A stretch of DNA of 64,000 bases from Methanosarcina horonobensis HB-1 = JCM 15518 (GTDB taxonomy: Archaea > Halobacteriota > Methanosarcinia > Methanosarcinales > Methanosarcinaceae), in assembly GCF_000970285.1 (NCBI RefSeq), contig NZ_CP009516.1, positions 2,893,036 through 2,957,035 of the forward strand, in the 5' to 3' direction. The position numbers and the translations under genes were made by a program. Numbering within the stretch: position 1 is the first letter of the stretch; each line of letters opens with the position of its first letter. Positions 1 through 8,256 of this stretch are shown here, piece after piece. The notes under the pieces are model-generated. The model worked only from the letters and a program-made list of their open reading frames with translations. It was not told where the DNA came from and ran no database searches.

Positions 1-90
1 AATAAGCAGAATCCCGATTCGAAGAATTCTAGATCCGAGAAAAAGGTACTTTTTGAGGAAAATTATCCATGTGAGTTTATACTCGAGTGA

Positions 91-384
91 ATAGATCGCT
101 ATAAATCAAAGGATTGGATAAATAGTCTAAATGTATCAAAACAACGCGTAAGTTTGAATTATACACCTCATACTTTTGTTTCGGGGGGAGTTATGAAGAG
201 AAAGTTGGCTTCTGGTGGAATCACAACGGAGATGTTTAAAAATTCTATGAAGGGAATATATTCCACATCTGTAACTTCCAATACTATTGATGAATCTCCA
301 TTTGCTTACAAAGATTTTTCTGAAATAGAAGAATATCTAAAACAGACGGTGCGGATAACTAATGTCATTAAATCACTTGTGTTT
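91..384 (+). pseudogene. RtcB (RNA ligase) C-terminal remnant
   Basis: The reading frame resembles the last ~95 residues of RtcB, the GTP-dependent tRNA-splicing/RNA-repair ligase. A stretch like N-x-T-P-H leads into a degraded form of the GAGR-x-M-S-R loop (here V-S-G-G-V-M-K-R-K). It is followed by M-K-G-I-Y-S-T-S-V, then D-E-S-P-F-A-Y-K-D and T-V-R-I-T-N-V-I-K, all typical of the RtcB C-terminus. The catalytic N-terminal three quarters are absent and an in-frame TGA sits at 88-90. The frame is also open from 1 to 90, but that part does not look like RtcB. The frame then runs on past the homology to 474. I read it as a decayed tail, not a working gene. Confidence 0.55.
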
Positions 385-442
385 TTGGTACTGAATTGTG
401 TAATTTGCATACACTATCAATTTTATTATAGTTTTAAAAGGA

Positions 443-1309
443 TTATTCTATATTTTTGCAAATATAGGTTTTAGCTTCCATGTAAGAGTTAATTGCTATC
501 TTCATTGTTCCGTTAACATCGATAATCTTCATGTTAAATACTTTTGCAAAATCAGAAGCATTTCTATGAAAATTAACATCCTTATAGCTTTGATTATTAA
601 TCTTAAAAAGAAGACTATACATAGGAGAAGTTAGATATTTGCTGATCTTTTTATAAGATTCAGAAGACTTGTAATTAGTTTCATTCAGGTCGGAAAGCAC
701 CATTGGTGTTGCATATATAGCTCCTTTGCCATTTCCTGATAACATCGTTTTTGTGTAAATCTCGTTTCCTCCGAGTGCTACGCTTATACAGTCATCAACA
801 ATGTTTCTTTCTTCATCCCTCAGAAAATAAATAGGGCAATCAAGTTGCTGCAATTCAGCTTGCGCTTTTTCGGAACTAAAGCCACATTTTCCATAAAATA
901 AAAGAATACCATTCGAAATCTTTGCCATTTCTCTGGCATTCAGATACACTTCGGATTGTAAAAGGTCAATATCAGAATGTAAATCTTTTCTAAGAAGATT
1001 CACAACAACAGTTAATCCTTGTTTCTTTTTAAGGAGTATAAAATCACACATTTTCTTACAGAAAGGAATATTCGCGAACTTCCTCGAGAGCTTCCCGAGT
1101 GGCTCTCTATTGATCTCCAATATAATAGGATACAACTTGTCAGATGGAAACATAAAAGGCTTAAGATTTTCAGACTTGAGTTTTTTTACAAGTCGGAAAC
1201 TGTTTCTATTCTCTACTACAAACAGCCTTTTAATTTCAGGGTCTTTAGAGAGAACATATACTAATTCATCTTCAAGCATTTCACAGGCAACTACACTTAA
1301 GACCGGCAT
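443..1309 (-). CDS. DUF1638 domain protein (second of pair)
   Basis: A 288-residue soluble protein starting M-P-V-L-S-V-V-A-C-E, the usual beginning of the DUF1638 family, which is common in methanogens and often found near methyltransferase or corrinoid genes. No biochemical role is established that I can name. Visible features are a conserved Cys near residue 9, a G-x-C-G motif in the middle, and D-D-C-I-x-x-x-x-G-G after it; the Cys/Asp pattern could bind metal or a cofactor, which is inference. It lies 12 nt after its paralogue (1322-2122) and is surely cotranscribed with it. The two proteins are clearly homologous but well diverged. No membrane segment or signal peptide is seen. Confidence 0.8.
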   Translation of the reverse strand: MPVLSVVACEMLEDELVYVLSKDPEIKRLFVVENRNSFRLVKKLKSENLKPFMFPSDKLYPIILEINREPLGKLSRKFANIPFCKKMCDFILLKKKQGLTVVVNLLRKDLHSDIDLLQSEVYLNAREMAKISNGILLFYGKCGFSSEKAQAELQQLDCPIYFLRDEERNIVDDCISVALGGNEIYTKTMLSGNGKGAIYATPMVLSDLNETNYKSSESYKKISKYLTSPMYSLLFKINNQSYKDVNFHRNASDFAKVFNMKIIDVNGTMKIAINSYMEAKTYICKNIE

Positions 1310-1321
1310 AATTATCTTTTA

Positions 1322-2122
1322 TTAACAGTTCTCACATATTTCATCCTTTATCGAAAAATAACATTTTTTGAATATTTTCTGACTACCAATGATCTCAAAA
1401 GTACTATATCCAAACAATTTAGCATATTCTTCGATCTTTGCATCTATGTCCTTTACATATGTCAGACCTGTATTGACTTTTGCGACTCTTGAATATCCTG
1501 CCAGGTCATTGATCATTTTTGCCATTTTCAACGCCTTTTCAGGATTAGAATGAAGTTTATCTATGTTTAGAAGTTCTTTCCATGAGCTGGCATACATTGG
1601 TGTAAAGAAGAAAGCAGGCTCTTTACTATGGGTTTTAAGCAATTTGAGGTAGTTTGCACCACCGCCTACCGTTGCTCCGATGCAGTCATCTACAACTCTT
1701 TCATCATCCCTTAGTATCCGAACCGTACAACCGTCTTTTTCCAGGCAAAAATCTTCCTCCACATTGCCCAGAACGTTACCACAAAGACCGTAAAAAATGA
1801 GTAGCCCATTGGAGAATGGTATCATTTCCCTGATATTTTGATAGACTTCAGATTTCAATATTTTTGGTACTGCATGAAGCCCAAGTTCCATGAGGTTAAC
1901 TACAACAGTGAGTTCATCCCTGTCGATATTATTAAGTATCTTTGGTAGCTTTTCGAACGGAATAATGTCATAATAGATGTGCTGTTCATCTAGTTTTTCT
2001 GTAAATTCGGAGATATTTCCATTTGCTACAATTAAAATTCTCTTTATTTGCAAATCGTTCGCAATAAGCCAAATTATTTCATCCTGAAGTATTTTACAGC
2101 CTAAGATACTCAAAACAGGCAT
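1322..2122 (-). CDS. DUF1638 domain protein (first of pair)
   Basis: A DUF1638 family protein of ~266 residues and unknown function. I place the start at the ATG at 2122, not the TTG one codon upstream, because GGAGG lies at the right distance (around 2131-2135). The N-terminus M-P-V-L-S-I-L-G-C-K matches its partner downstream. It shares the central G-L-C-G and D-D-C-I-x-A-x-V-G-G motifs. It is first in a two-gene operon. A palindrome matching the sites upstream of the neighbouring tetR gene lies about 80-96 nt before the start, so TetR-type control of this pair is likely. Confidence 0.8.
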   Translation of the reverse strand: MPVLSILGCKILQDEIIWLIANDLQIKRILIVANGNISEFTEKLDEQHIYYDIIPFEKLPKILNNIDRDELTVVVNLMELGLHAVPKILKSEVYQNIREMIPFSNGLLIFYGLCGNVLGNVEEDFCLEKDGCTVRILRDDERVVDDCIGATVGGGANYLKLLKTHSKEPAFFFTPMYASSWKELLNIDKLHSNPEKALKMAKMINDLAGYSRVAKVNTGLTYVKDIDAKIEEYAKLFGYSTFEIIGSQKIFKKCYFSIKDEICENC

Positions 2123-2202
2123 CAAGAATCGCCTCCGGATTTATGTACTTACCAGTTTCATTTTTTTAGAGCAAAAAATTGATTTGATAATTAGAACCTA
2201 TC

Positions 2203-2218
2203 TACCTACATATAGGTA
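2203..2218. promoter_or_regulatory. Palindromic operator before the DUF1638 operon
   Basis: TACCTA-CATA-TAGGTA is an exact inverted repeat (6-bp arms, 4-bp spacer) in the intergenic gap between the tetR stop and the DUF1638 start. Near-identical palindromes lie before tetR at 2913-2950. Shared sites of this kind beside a TetR gene are the usual sign of its own operator. The assignment to this TetR protein is inference. Confidence 0.6.
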
Positions 2219-2237
2219 GGTCATTGGTGGAAAAAAA

Positions 2238-2828
2238 TCAATCCTTCCACCCAAGATCAGATTTGATTACGGAAATAGATCTGACAAGTGTTTTCCTACC
2301 CTGGATGCTAGATAATAGTCTGGCACCCATCAATGTTTCGACTACCAATTCCGCGCGTGCTTCGACAGGATCTGAAAAATTGAATTCTCCCTGTTCTAGG
2401 CCGGTTCTGAGAAGTTTGGAGATCCAATCCAGTATATCATGCAGTAGCAACAGATTTTGCTTTTTAACTTCCTCTGGAAGTTCTTCAAAATTAAGGATCA
2501 CTGAGCCAGGAGGGCAAATACTTTTGCCTTCATCAAACTCCTTCAATGCATAATCGAAATAGTATTGAAGCTGCTCACGAGCAGACCCTCCAGATTCCAC
2601 TATTTGGGCAATATTCTCGGCTAAGTTCTTTCTGCTCTCTTCAAGCAATGCAGCAACCAGATCTTCCTTTTTAGGATAGTAATGATGTATTGAAGAGTTT
2701 TTTATCCCCAGTTTCTGGGAAATATCTTTATAACTAAACCCATTATAACCTTGGCATTGCAAAAAGTGTCTTGCGTAATGGCGTATTTGTTGATTGGTCT
2801 GGTTCACATCTTTCATATGTATACACAT
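2238..2828 (-). CDS. TetR/AcrR family transcriptional regulator
   Basis: A 196-residue TetR-type repressor. The N-terminal helix-turn-helix (about residues 15-60) reads G-F-S-Y-K-D-I-S-Q-K-L-G-I-K-N-S-S-I-H-H-Y-Y-P-x-K-E-D, the typical TetR DNA-binding block. The C-terminal part resembles the ligand domain of YxaF/LmrA-like regulators (C-P-P-G-S near residue 105). An alternative start is the Met at residue 5 (2816). Inverted repeats lie on both sides of the gene: 2913-2950 before its own start and 2203-2218 before the DUF1638 pair. It therefore probably represses itself and the DUF1638 operon. The ligand is unknown. Confidence 0.9.
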   Translation of the reverse strand: MCIHMKDVNQTNQQIRHYARHFLQCQGYNGFSYKDISQKLGIKNSSIHHYYPKKEDLVAALLEESRKNLAENIAQIVESGGSAREQLQYYFDYALKEFDEGKSICPPGSVILNFEELPEEVKKQNLLLLHDILDWISKLLRTGLEQGEFNFSDPVEARAELVVETLMGARLLSSIQGRKTLVRSISVIKSDLGWKD

Positions 2829-2912
2829 GTTCCTTATAAATATTTGAATTGGGCTCCTTCACATATTTCTATTAAATTTTCCATACTTTAATTAATTCTC
2901 ACATAATATCTC

Positions 2913-2950
2913 TACCTATATGTAGGTATCTATCTACATATAGGTAGATA
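2913..2950. promoter_or_regulatory. Double palindromic operator upstream of tetR
   Basis: Two adjacent palindromes: TACCTA-TATG-TAGGTA at 2913-2928, and an imperfect one at 2931-2950 with outer arms TATCTA/TAGATA. Both contain the same core as the site at 2203-2218. They lie 85-122 nt upstream of the tetR start. The arrangement suggests cooperative autorepression. Confidence 0.6.
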
Positions 2951-3146
2951 TTTTCATATAAGTATAACGGTTAAAATGTGGAAACAATCAAAAACCAGGA
3001 TTTTCCAAACTTTAACCTTTTCCAATTCTTCCAATTTATTCGCTCTTTCCAGAACATGAGCATTAAGAGTAAATTACTTATCTGACCTGGCGTTCATATC
3101 TGAAAAAAGGAAAGGGATGTTATGCAAAGGCTCAATTAATTATTGA

Positions 3147-4403
3147 TTATATACCACACTTCTTAAAATTGCCACTGCATACAACGTAGGAGTTCCCATC
3201 ACTTCCTCTGACTGACCGGTAGTATGTGGTCTTGTAGTACAAATTAGCGTGTACAGGATTTGTATATACATACTCCTCCCACCCGGTGCCGTTCTCCAGT
3301 GCTCCGGTAACGATTTCATCACGGAAAGGTTTACCGGTGACATCTGTCTTCCCTTTTAAATTAGTACCGACTAACAGGATATTGTCTGCGTGGGCGACCA
3401 TTGTCACATTCGCATCATACACGAAGGCATAGAGGCCCGGATTCTCAGGATCACGATACGGTGCTTCACCTGCGTTGATGCGATGGAACGTGTCGGTAGC
3501 GTTCTTCTCAATTGCCGTGGCAGTGATGTTCACAAGTGCGATCACTGCTTCATCGGTGAATGTCTGCTGGGCACAGCTGACACCGAGATCCTGATAGACA
3601 ATCCGTTCGTAGTCGCTGACTCCCTGCTCATCTTTCTGATCTCGTAATGTATCCAGAGCCTGCTGGAAGGATTGAACAACGGAGTCGGGGACGTCTTTAC
3701 TAAAAGCATAGTAAGTATCCTGGGCTTGTAATTCATACACGACCATGTAGCTGTTATAGTTCCCGGTCGCCTGTTCAGCAAAGTAATTGCCTGAGGCCTC
3801 GGGACATGCCCAGAGATCGATTTCACCGCTATCCAGTGCGGCAATGATTGCGTATACATCGCTTTCGGTCACTATCTGGCTCTGGTTCACACCAATATCG
3901 AGCAGATACCGAATCGCAACATCGTCAGTGATCACCCCTATACGGTAACCCTTCAGGTCTTCAGGACCTTTTATACTGATTTCTCGGTCCGGTCTGGCAA
4001 ACAGAACCTTTCGGTTAGTATAGACAGGTCCGGCCCATTTGAATAAATCCTCACGTTCGGGAGTTCTTGCCATACTGAAGAGAACTGTACCATTTCCGGT
4101 GAGAGCCGCCTGATATCCTTCGGTCCAGGGGACGAGGTGTATCTCCTCTTGAGATACTTTATTCCCCATTTTTTCAGTTATTGCCTCTAGCAGGTCAACA
4201 GAGAGCCCCTTCACAGTTCCATTTTCCTGATAATTATAGGGAGGAAGTTGTTCAGTGTAATATGTCAAACTGGTCAATTCAAGGGTACTATTCGTATCTG
4301 CAGATTCAACTTCGCGTTCAGAGAGGCATCCGGCAGTCATAATTAGAGCACCAGTGAGTGCTATACTAAGGAAAAGATACGTATATCGCAAGAAGGATGA
4401 CAT
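3147..4403 (-). CDS. Lipoprotein with solute-binding (SBP family 3) and Cache-like domains
   Basis: A 418-residue extracellular lipoprotein. A hydrophobic signal ends in a lipobox (M-T-A-G-C, Cys near residue 26). Residues ~45-275 are a family 3 periplasmic binding domain (Y-Y-T-E-Q-L-P-P-Y-N-Y, then G-L-S-V-D-L-L-E-A-I, then R-I-G-V-I-T-D-D), as in amino-acid binding proteins. Residues ~285-415 resemble a single Cache domain (Y-A-F-V-Y-D, M-V-A-H-A-D, G-x-N-L-x-G-K). This is a sensor-like fusion with no membrane-spanning or kinase part. No permease or ATPase gene adjoins it, so it may act as a ligand sensor or scavenger protein. The surrounding sequence gives no operon partner. Confidence 0.8.
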   Translation of the reverse strand: MSSFLRYTYLFLSIALTGALIMTAGCLSEREVESADTNSTLELTSLTYYTEQLPPYNYQENGTVKGLSVDLLEAITEKMGNKVSQEEIHLVPWTEGYQAALTGNGTVLFSMARTPEREDLFKWAGPVYTNRKVLFARPDREISIKGPEDLKGYRIGVITDDVAIRYLLDIGVNQSQIVTESDVYAIIAALDSGEIDLWACPEASGNYFAEQATGNYNSYMVVYELQAQDTYYAFSKDVPDSVVQSFQQALDTLRDQKDEQGVSDYERIVYQDLGVSCAQQTFTDEAVIALVNITATAIEKNATDTFHRINAGEAPYRDPENPGLYAFVYDANVTMVAHADNILLVGTNLKGKTDVTGKPFRDEIVTGALENGTGWEEYVYTNPVHANLYYKTTYYRSVRGSDGNSYVVCSGNFKKCGI

Positions 4404-4736
4404 AAATATTATAAACTGTCTGTATATAAGTAAATGTTCATTCGGCCAACTTTAAAATTAAACGCCCTCTTTATATTCATATGATCGTTCTCTCGTTATT
4501 TATACTTGAATCTGGCCTCTACTTAATAAAAAAATCATGATTGAGAGGGGAGGTTTTTGTTCCTCCCGATTGCGAGGGGTGGAATATGCATTTGGGACAA
4601 ATTTGCGAAAATTCTAATTTTCACAATAGATGCCAGGAAACTTTGCAGAATTCTGAAAAAGTATTATAGTGTTTGTTGTAGCTGCATACTGCTGTGACTT
4701 GGTGGCCAGGTTGAAAATTGAGATGAGTATATTTCT
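4404..4736. other. Intergenic region with a short hairpin
   Basis: No gene is supported. A GGGAGG/CCTCCC hairpin with an 8-nt loop lies at 4548-4567. It is not followed by a T-tract in either direction and does not end a gene, so it may belong to a short non-coding transcript or be incidental. Confidence 0.4.
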
Positions 4737-4946
4737 ATGATTGAAAATATTTTGGCTATGATGATAGCAGAAAAACAAAAAAATGGGAAGTGTTTAACTT
4801 TATATTTGGAGTTAAAAGATGGAAAACAAATTTCTAGTCATAATGTTGAGGATTACCAACTTACTTCCAGCCCATCAGGAATTCCTCAATACTTCAAACA
4901 AAAAATACCTATTTCCAGGTCAAAGGAATTGTTTAAAAATAATTAG
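4737..4946 (+). CDS. Small hypothetical protein (69 aa)
   Basis: An ATG-initiated frame of 69 residues that reads like a soluble protein (Y-L-E-L-K-D-G-K-Q-I-S-S, then G-I-P-Q-Y-F-K-Q-K-I-P-I-S-R). No clear ribosome-binding site precedes it and I recognise no family. It ends 2 nt before the structured element at 4948-5031, so that element would form its 3' flank. It could be a genuine small gene or a chance frame. Confidence 0.35.
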   Translation: MIENILAMMIAEKQKNGKCLTLYLELKDGKQISSHNVEDYQLTSSPSGIPQYFKQKIPISRSKELFKNN

Positions 4947-4947
4947 A

Positions 4948-5031
4948 AAAGGGTCGGAATTTAAGAAAAAAGGATTTCCTTTCATGTATTGGCAGTTGGG
5001 GAAATACGGGAGGCTTCGTATCCGACCCTTT
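4948..5031. ncRNA. Structured RNA candidate, copy 1
   Basis: A perfect 11-bp closing stem pairs 4948-4958 (AAAGGGTCGGA) with 5021-5031 (TCCGACCCTTT). Inside are a hairpin at 4969-4982 (AAAGG/CCTTT, 4-nt loop) and short GTATT/AATAC and ATACG/CGTAT pairings that may be alternatives. A second element at 5220-5293 has the same plan and shares the sequence around the first junction, but its stem sequences are changed in a way that keeps pairing. The strand is not certain; I read it on + because the shared 5' junction is purine-rich. The class is not recognised. Confidence 0.45.
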
Positions 5032-5219
5032 ACGTCTTATTTATATCAAGCTATATGCACTTGATATTTACTATAATACTTCCATAACATATATACTTTG
5101 TGATTAAATTTAGACAGTACTGAAAATAAGTGTTACTTAGCTATTAAGGATGAGGTTAGTCAAGAAAAAAAATTCATTTTTCAATCTTTAAGGGTATGCT
5201 TAAAAAAGTTATAGAAAAG

Positions 5220-5293
5220 GATTGGAATTAAGAGGAAAGGGTTTTTCCTCTCAATTTCAGAGATTGTGGAATGACAGGGGATTAAATCCAATC
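5220..5293. ncRNA. Structured RNA candidate, copy 2
   Basis: A 7-bp closing stem pairs 5220-5226 (GATTGGA) with 5287-5293 (TCCAATC). An 8-bp hairpin follows at 5231-5251 (AGAGGAAA/TTTCCTCT, 5-nt loop). The joining sequence GGAATTAAGA corresponds to GGAATTTAAGA in copy 1, at the same place between the closing stem and the first hairpin. The stems differ in sequence from copy 1 but remain paired, which is covariation within the window. It may be an sRNA or cis-regulatory element; no open frame starts directly after it. Confidence 0.45.
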
Positions 5294-5429
5294 AACTCTT
5301 ATATTCATCCCATTTTTCGAGCTATGAATAGTTATTATAAACTATTTAACTTAAAAATATATAATTTATAAGGACGTTTTGAACCAATAGTACATATTCT
5401 CAAAAATGTTCTTCTGGCTATTATAAGAT

Positions 5430-5580
5430 TTTTTAATAAGTAAGTTATTGTATTCTATAGTCAGTTTCAAAAGTTAATACACTCTCCCTTCTTTAAAACA
5501 TCTATTTTCTCTTAATGAAGTTGATCTTATTTTAATAGTTCCAAATTACTTCCAGCCAGCTTGACTGTTTCTAGAAGTTC
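5430..5580. repeat. Diverged non-coding duplicate, copy A
   Basis: This stretch can be aligned by eye with 7815-7970. Both run from a TTTTTTAATAAG-like start, through TATAG-A-x-CAGTTT and CT-TTTTA motifs, to a common end resembling CCAGCTAGCTTGACT. Many substitutions separate the two. I see no open frame in it. It looks like an old duplication of intergenic sequence. Confidence 0.35.
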
Positions 5581-5582
5581 TA

Positions 5583-5736
5583 GCAGGAATCCTGAAGGAG
5601 AATTACAGGATTACAGAGGCTTGCTGCAGGGAGCTTGCTAAGCTTACCCGAGAGGATTCAGCTTGAGCTTGATATGTACTGTCCAGACAGAAAGAGACTT
5701 TATTTTATGGACCCTGAAGAACCTAAAGTTGCATAA
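5583..5736 (+). pseudogene. Frameshifted gene remnant, family not recognised
   Basis: Two overlapping frames together read like one protein tail. The first gives I-L-K-E-N-Y-R-I-T-E-A-C-C-R-E-L-A-K-L and hits a stop. The second continues with L-E-L-D-M-Y-C-P-D-R-K-R-L-Y-F-M-D-P-E-E-P-K-V-A and ends at TAA 5734-5736. The Y-C-P-[DE]-R-[KR] motif recurs in the short frame at 10279-10437, hinting at one family. I cannot name it. Confidence 0.3.
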
Positions 5737-5952
5737 AAAAGTAAGTGTTTTGTAATTTTTCGTTCCCGTGAACTATGTAAGATCATTAAAATGTATTACA
5801 AGATATCAAAAGCTCATTGTTTTAAAAAAATTCAATTCTACCTTAGGATAACTGAGGAAATTCAGAAGTTGCCTGCAAAGCAGGCAACTGAGTAAGTCCT
5901 ATATGTTTTGCCTTATTCATCTTCACTCTTCCGATTACTTCTGATCAAAATT

Positions 5953-6876
5953 TTATCTCTCCTGTTTTTTCGTGTAATAGATCCAAAGAAGGATGCAAAT
6001 AATTCCCAAGGCAATGAGGCTTATAACAAGTATTGGTTTTTTCTCAGCTGGTTTTTCTAACTGAGTTTGAGTTTTGTTAATGTTTTTATCGGGTACATTT
6101 ATTGTATCGGGTACATTTATTGTATCTTTCTCCGGTTCTTTTTCGAACTCTCCTTCAGGATTGTTTTCTTCTTGAATGTTCCCTCCGGTTGTGTCATCTA
6201 GAGTTTTGATGGGCTTCAGTGTAACCAGACGAGGATTATCTGAGTGGCTTGAAGAAGAATGCCATTTCTTGAGAGTTATGATTTTTGAAGTGTCCCCTAT
6301 TGTTATTTTGTAATCCCCTTCAGGCATCTTACTGGTATCATATTCATATCTAAAGTTTCCTTCCGAATCAGCAGTGATTTTTTGGCAAGCGGTAATCCTG
6401 AGCTTTACATTAGATTCTTCTTCCAAAGCGTCTCCATACATTTCAACTCTATAAGTCAAAGGAGGTACTCTTGATTGAGAAACAGTAGCGACTCCGTCAA
6501 TAGCATTTTTGCTAAGAGTAAACCCTACAATTTTTTTTACCTTGATGTTCAGGTTTTTCACTTGCTCAGCCCTTACAGTGAAGAGGTTATTATTTCCTTT
6601 AGGAATTTTAACTTCCTTGACAGTATACTCATATTCTCCTTTAGATGCGATCACGTTTTTCTCATATGAAACTTCTGCTGTAAGTTCTTGATTAGGGTTG
6701 GCATTTCCGGTTATCACTAAATTATCACCAAGGTAGGGGTTTGAAGGGACAACATTCCATTCCCCAGCCGTAGCTGTAAGAGAGAAAAACAACAAAGTCA
6801 GTATAGATGCTAAGATAATAGCTGCAGAATTTAGCAGTTTTTTTGATGCGGAAAGAGATTTCATCTTTTCTTGCAT
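5953..6876 (-). CDS. Secreted membrane-anchored surface protein
   Basis: About 307 residues. I place the start at the ATG at 6876 because GGAG lies 9 nt before it; the GTG further upstream (6891) would overlap that site. A signal peptide (A-A-I-I-L-A-S-I-L-T-L-L-F-F-S-L-T-A-T-A-G) precedes a beta-rich extracellular region. A Glu/Asn/Pro-rich linker follows, with a tandem D-T-I-N-V-P repeat. A C-terminal hydrophobic helix (I-S-L-I-A-L-G-I-I-C-I-L-L-W-I-Y-Y) is followed by K-K-Q-E-R. The topology is that of an archaeal cell-surface protein held by its C-terminus. There is no PGF motif and no neighbour to suggest a role. Confidence 0.65.
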   Translation of the reverse strand: MQEKMKSLSASKKLLNSAAIILASILTLLFFSLTATAGEWNVVPSNPYLGDNLVITGNANPNQELTAEVSYEKNVIASKGEYEYTVKEVKIPKGNNNLFTVRAEQVKNLNIKVKKIVGFTLSKNAIDGVATVSQSRVPPLTYRVEMYGDALEEESNVKLRITACQKITADSEGNFRYEYDTSKMPEGDYKITIGDTSKIITLKKWHSSSSHSDNPRLVTLKPIKTLDDTTGGNIQEENNPEGEFEKEPEKDTINVPDTINVPDKNINKTQTQLEKPAEKKPILVISLIALGIICILLWIYYTKKQER

Positions 6877-7360
6877 GAAAAACAACTCCACTTTATAGAT
6901 TTTTTTAAAAATTTGTTAAAAATCTCCTAATTATTTAATTCAGATAAAACTGAATAACTGACCACCTTTTCGAAAATTTAATGTAACTTCCAAATTCGAG
7001 TTTTGAGACGTAATTCTGAATTTTGCAATCAGTTCATTAACTGATTTTGGGTAGGCTAAATCGTAACTGTTTTCGCTAGTTAATTTTTATCTTTTTTAAA
7101 TTTTGGAGTTTAAAAGTTACGTGAAAATTTTCTGAATTACCTTTTTACCTCACTTTTCACAGATGTCTATTCAATTTTCACAAGTCTTGATGCCATTGTT
7201 TTGTCTGATAACTCCATAGTTATCCAAACTTGTGGTTTTGAAATTTCTCTCACGTAAACTGTGTGAATAATCTAATAGTGTACAATATATTTTAACTTTT
7301 CTACAAAGTGCCAAATATTTCTATAAATATCTTTTATATAATTTTTTTAAAATTAGTTTT

Positions 7361-7492
7361 GAGTTCATCCCAAAACCCAGTTTTAATATCAATTATCAGA
7401 ATTATTCTGGATTGCTTTCATAAGTAGAAGCTCTATTGGTCACTTAGAATATGAGATCCAAAGAAGCAAATTCTGAATTTTGGGATCGACTC
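7361..7492. mobile_element. 132-bp MITE-like element, copy 1
   Basis: Terminal inverted repeats GAGTTCATCCCAAAACCC (left) and, read inward from the right end, GAGTCGATCCCAAAATT. The length of 132 bp equals that of the copy at 24110-24241, which has the same type of ends; internal sequence is only partly alike. It has no coding capacity. It is probably a non-autonomous derivative of an insertion sequence with GAG-N3-ATCCCAAAA ends; which family is not clear. Confidence 0.55.
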
Positions 7493-7814
7493 TAGAAATA
7501 GATGCGACTCACTAAAAAATTTAAACTGACAGTACAGGTATGCAAAACGATAAAAAACACTGTCATAATATTGATATGTTCAATAAAACTAATGTTCGCC
7601 TTATTCTTCATTTTTTAGAAATATCTTATTCGATTAAAAAACGTATATATACATTAAAAGCCAATGTTTACTGGGGGGAGAACTTACTATAGAAATTAAG
7701 TTTGGGATCTTTGTTTCTTCCGTTTGTGTTTAAAACGTTGTTAAATTCGGTTCTCCTTCATATCTTCATGTAAAATACATATTTCACAAGACAGTTTTTT
7801 TAATTTACTAGAAA

Positions 7815-7970
7815 AGTTTTTTAATAAGGAAAGCGTTCTGTTATAGAGACCAGTTTTAAAAATGAATACTTCCTGTTTTCTTGAAATATCTTTCGCCTTC
7901 TTTTTAGTGAGAATAGTCTTTATCCTTAATAACTTTCAATTGTTTTCAGCTAGCTTGACTATTTTTTATA
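7815..7970. repeat. Diverged non-coding duplicate, copy B
   Basis: Partner of 5430-5580; see that entry for the shared landmarks. Both copies end near an AGCTTGACT motif. Confidence 0.35.
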
Positions 7971-8256
7971 TATCTAAAGATGTTTTAATTTCCTGTATTA
8001 AACATATAGCACATGGACAAATCCCAGTTTAACTAGGATTTCCAACCCTTTGTTGGTAATTTATACATTTCGTTTGAGTTTCCTTTTGCAATATAAATGG
8101 ATCAAATTCTGAAATTCTGCTATCCGTAACTAAAATCAGGCCCAAATATTCGGGATTTATCCTGCTTTTACTCTTATCGGGGTTCTTTCTCAGGTTCAAG
8201 TTTACACTCCGGATCTCAGGACTTTTAGCTTTTAGTTTTTATCTGATTTTGGGTTT

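Larger units (their letters stand above)
6892..8256. other. Long AT-rich gene-free region
   Basis: About 1.36 kb with no coding frame I can support on either strand. It contains the MITE-like element at 7361-7492 and the second copy of the diverged non-coding repeat (about 7815-7970). The rest is AT-rich sequence with no recognised RNA gene. Confidence 0.6.
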
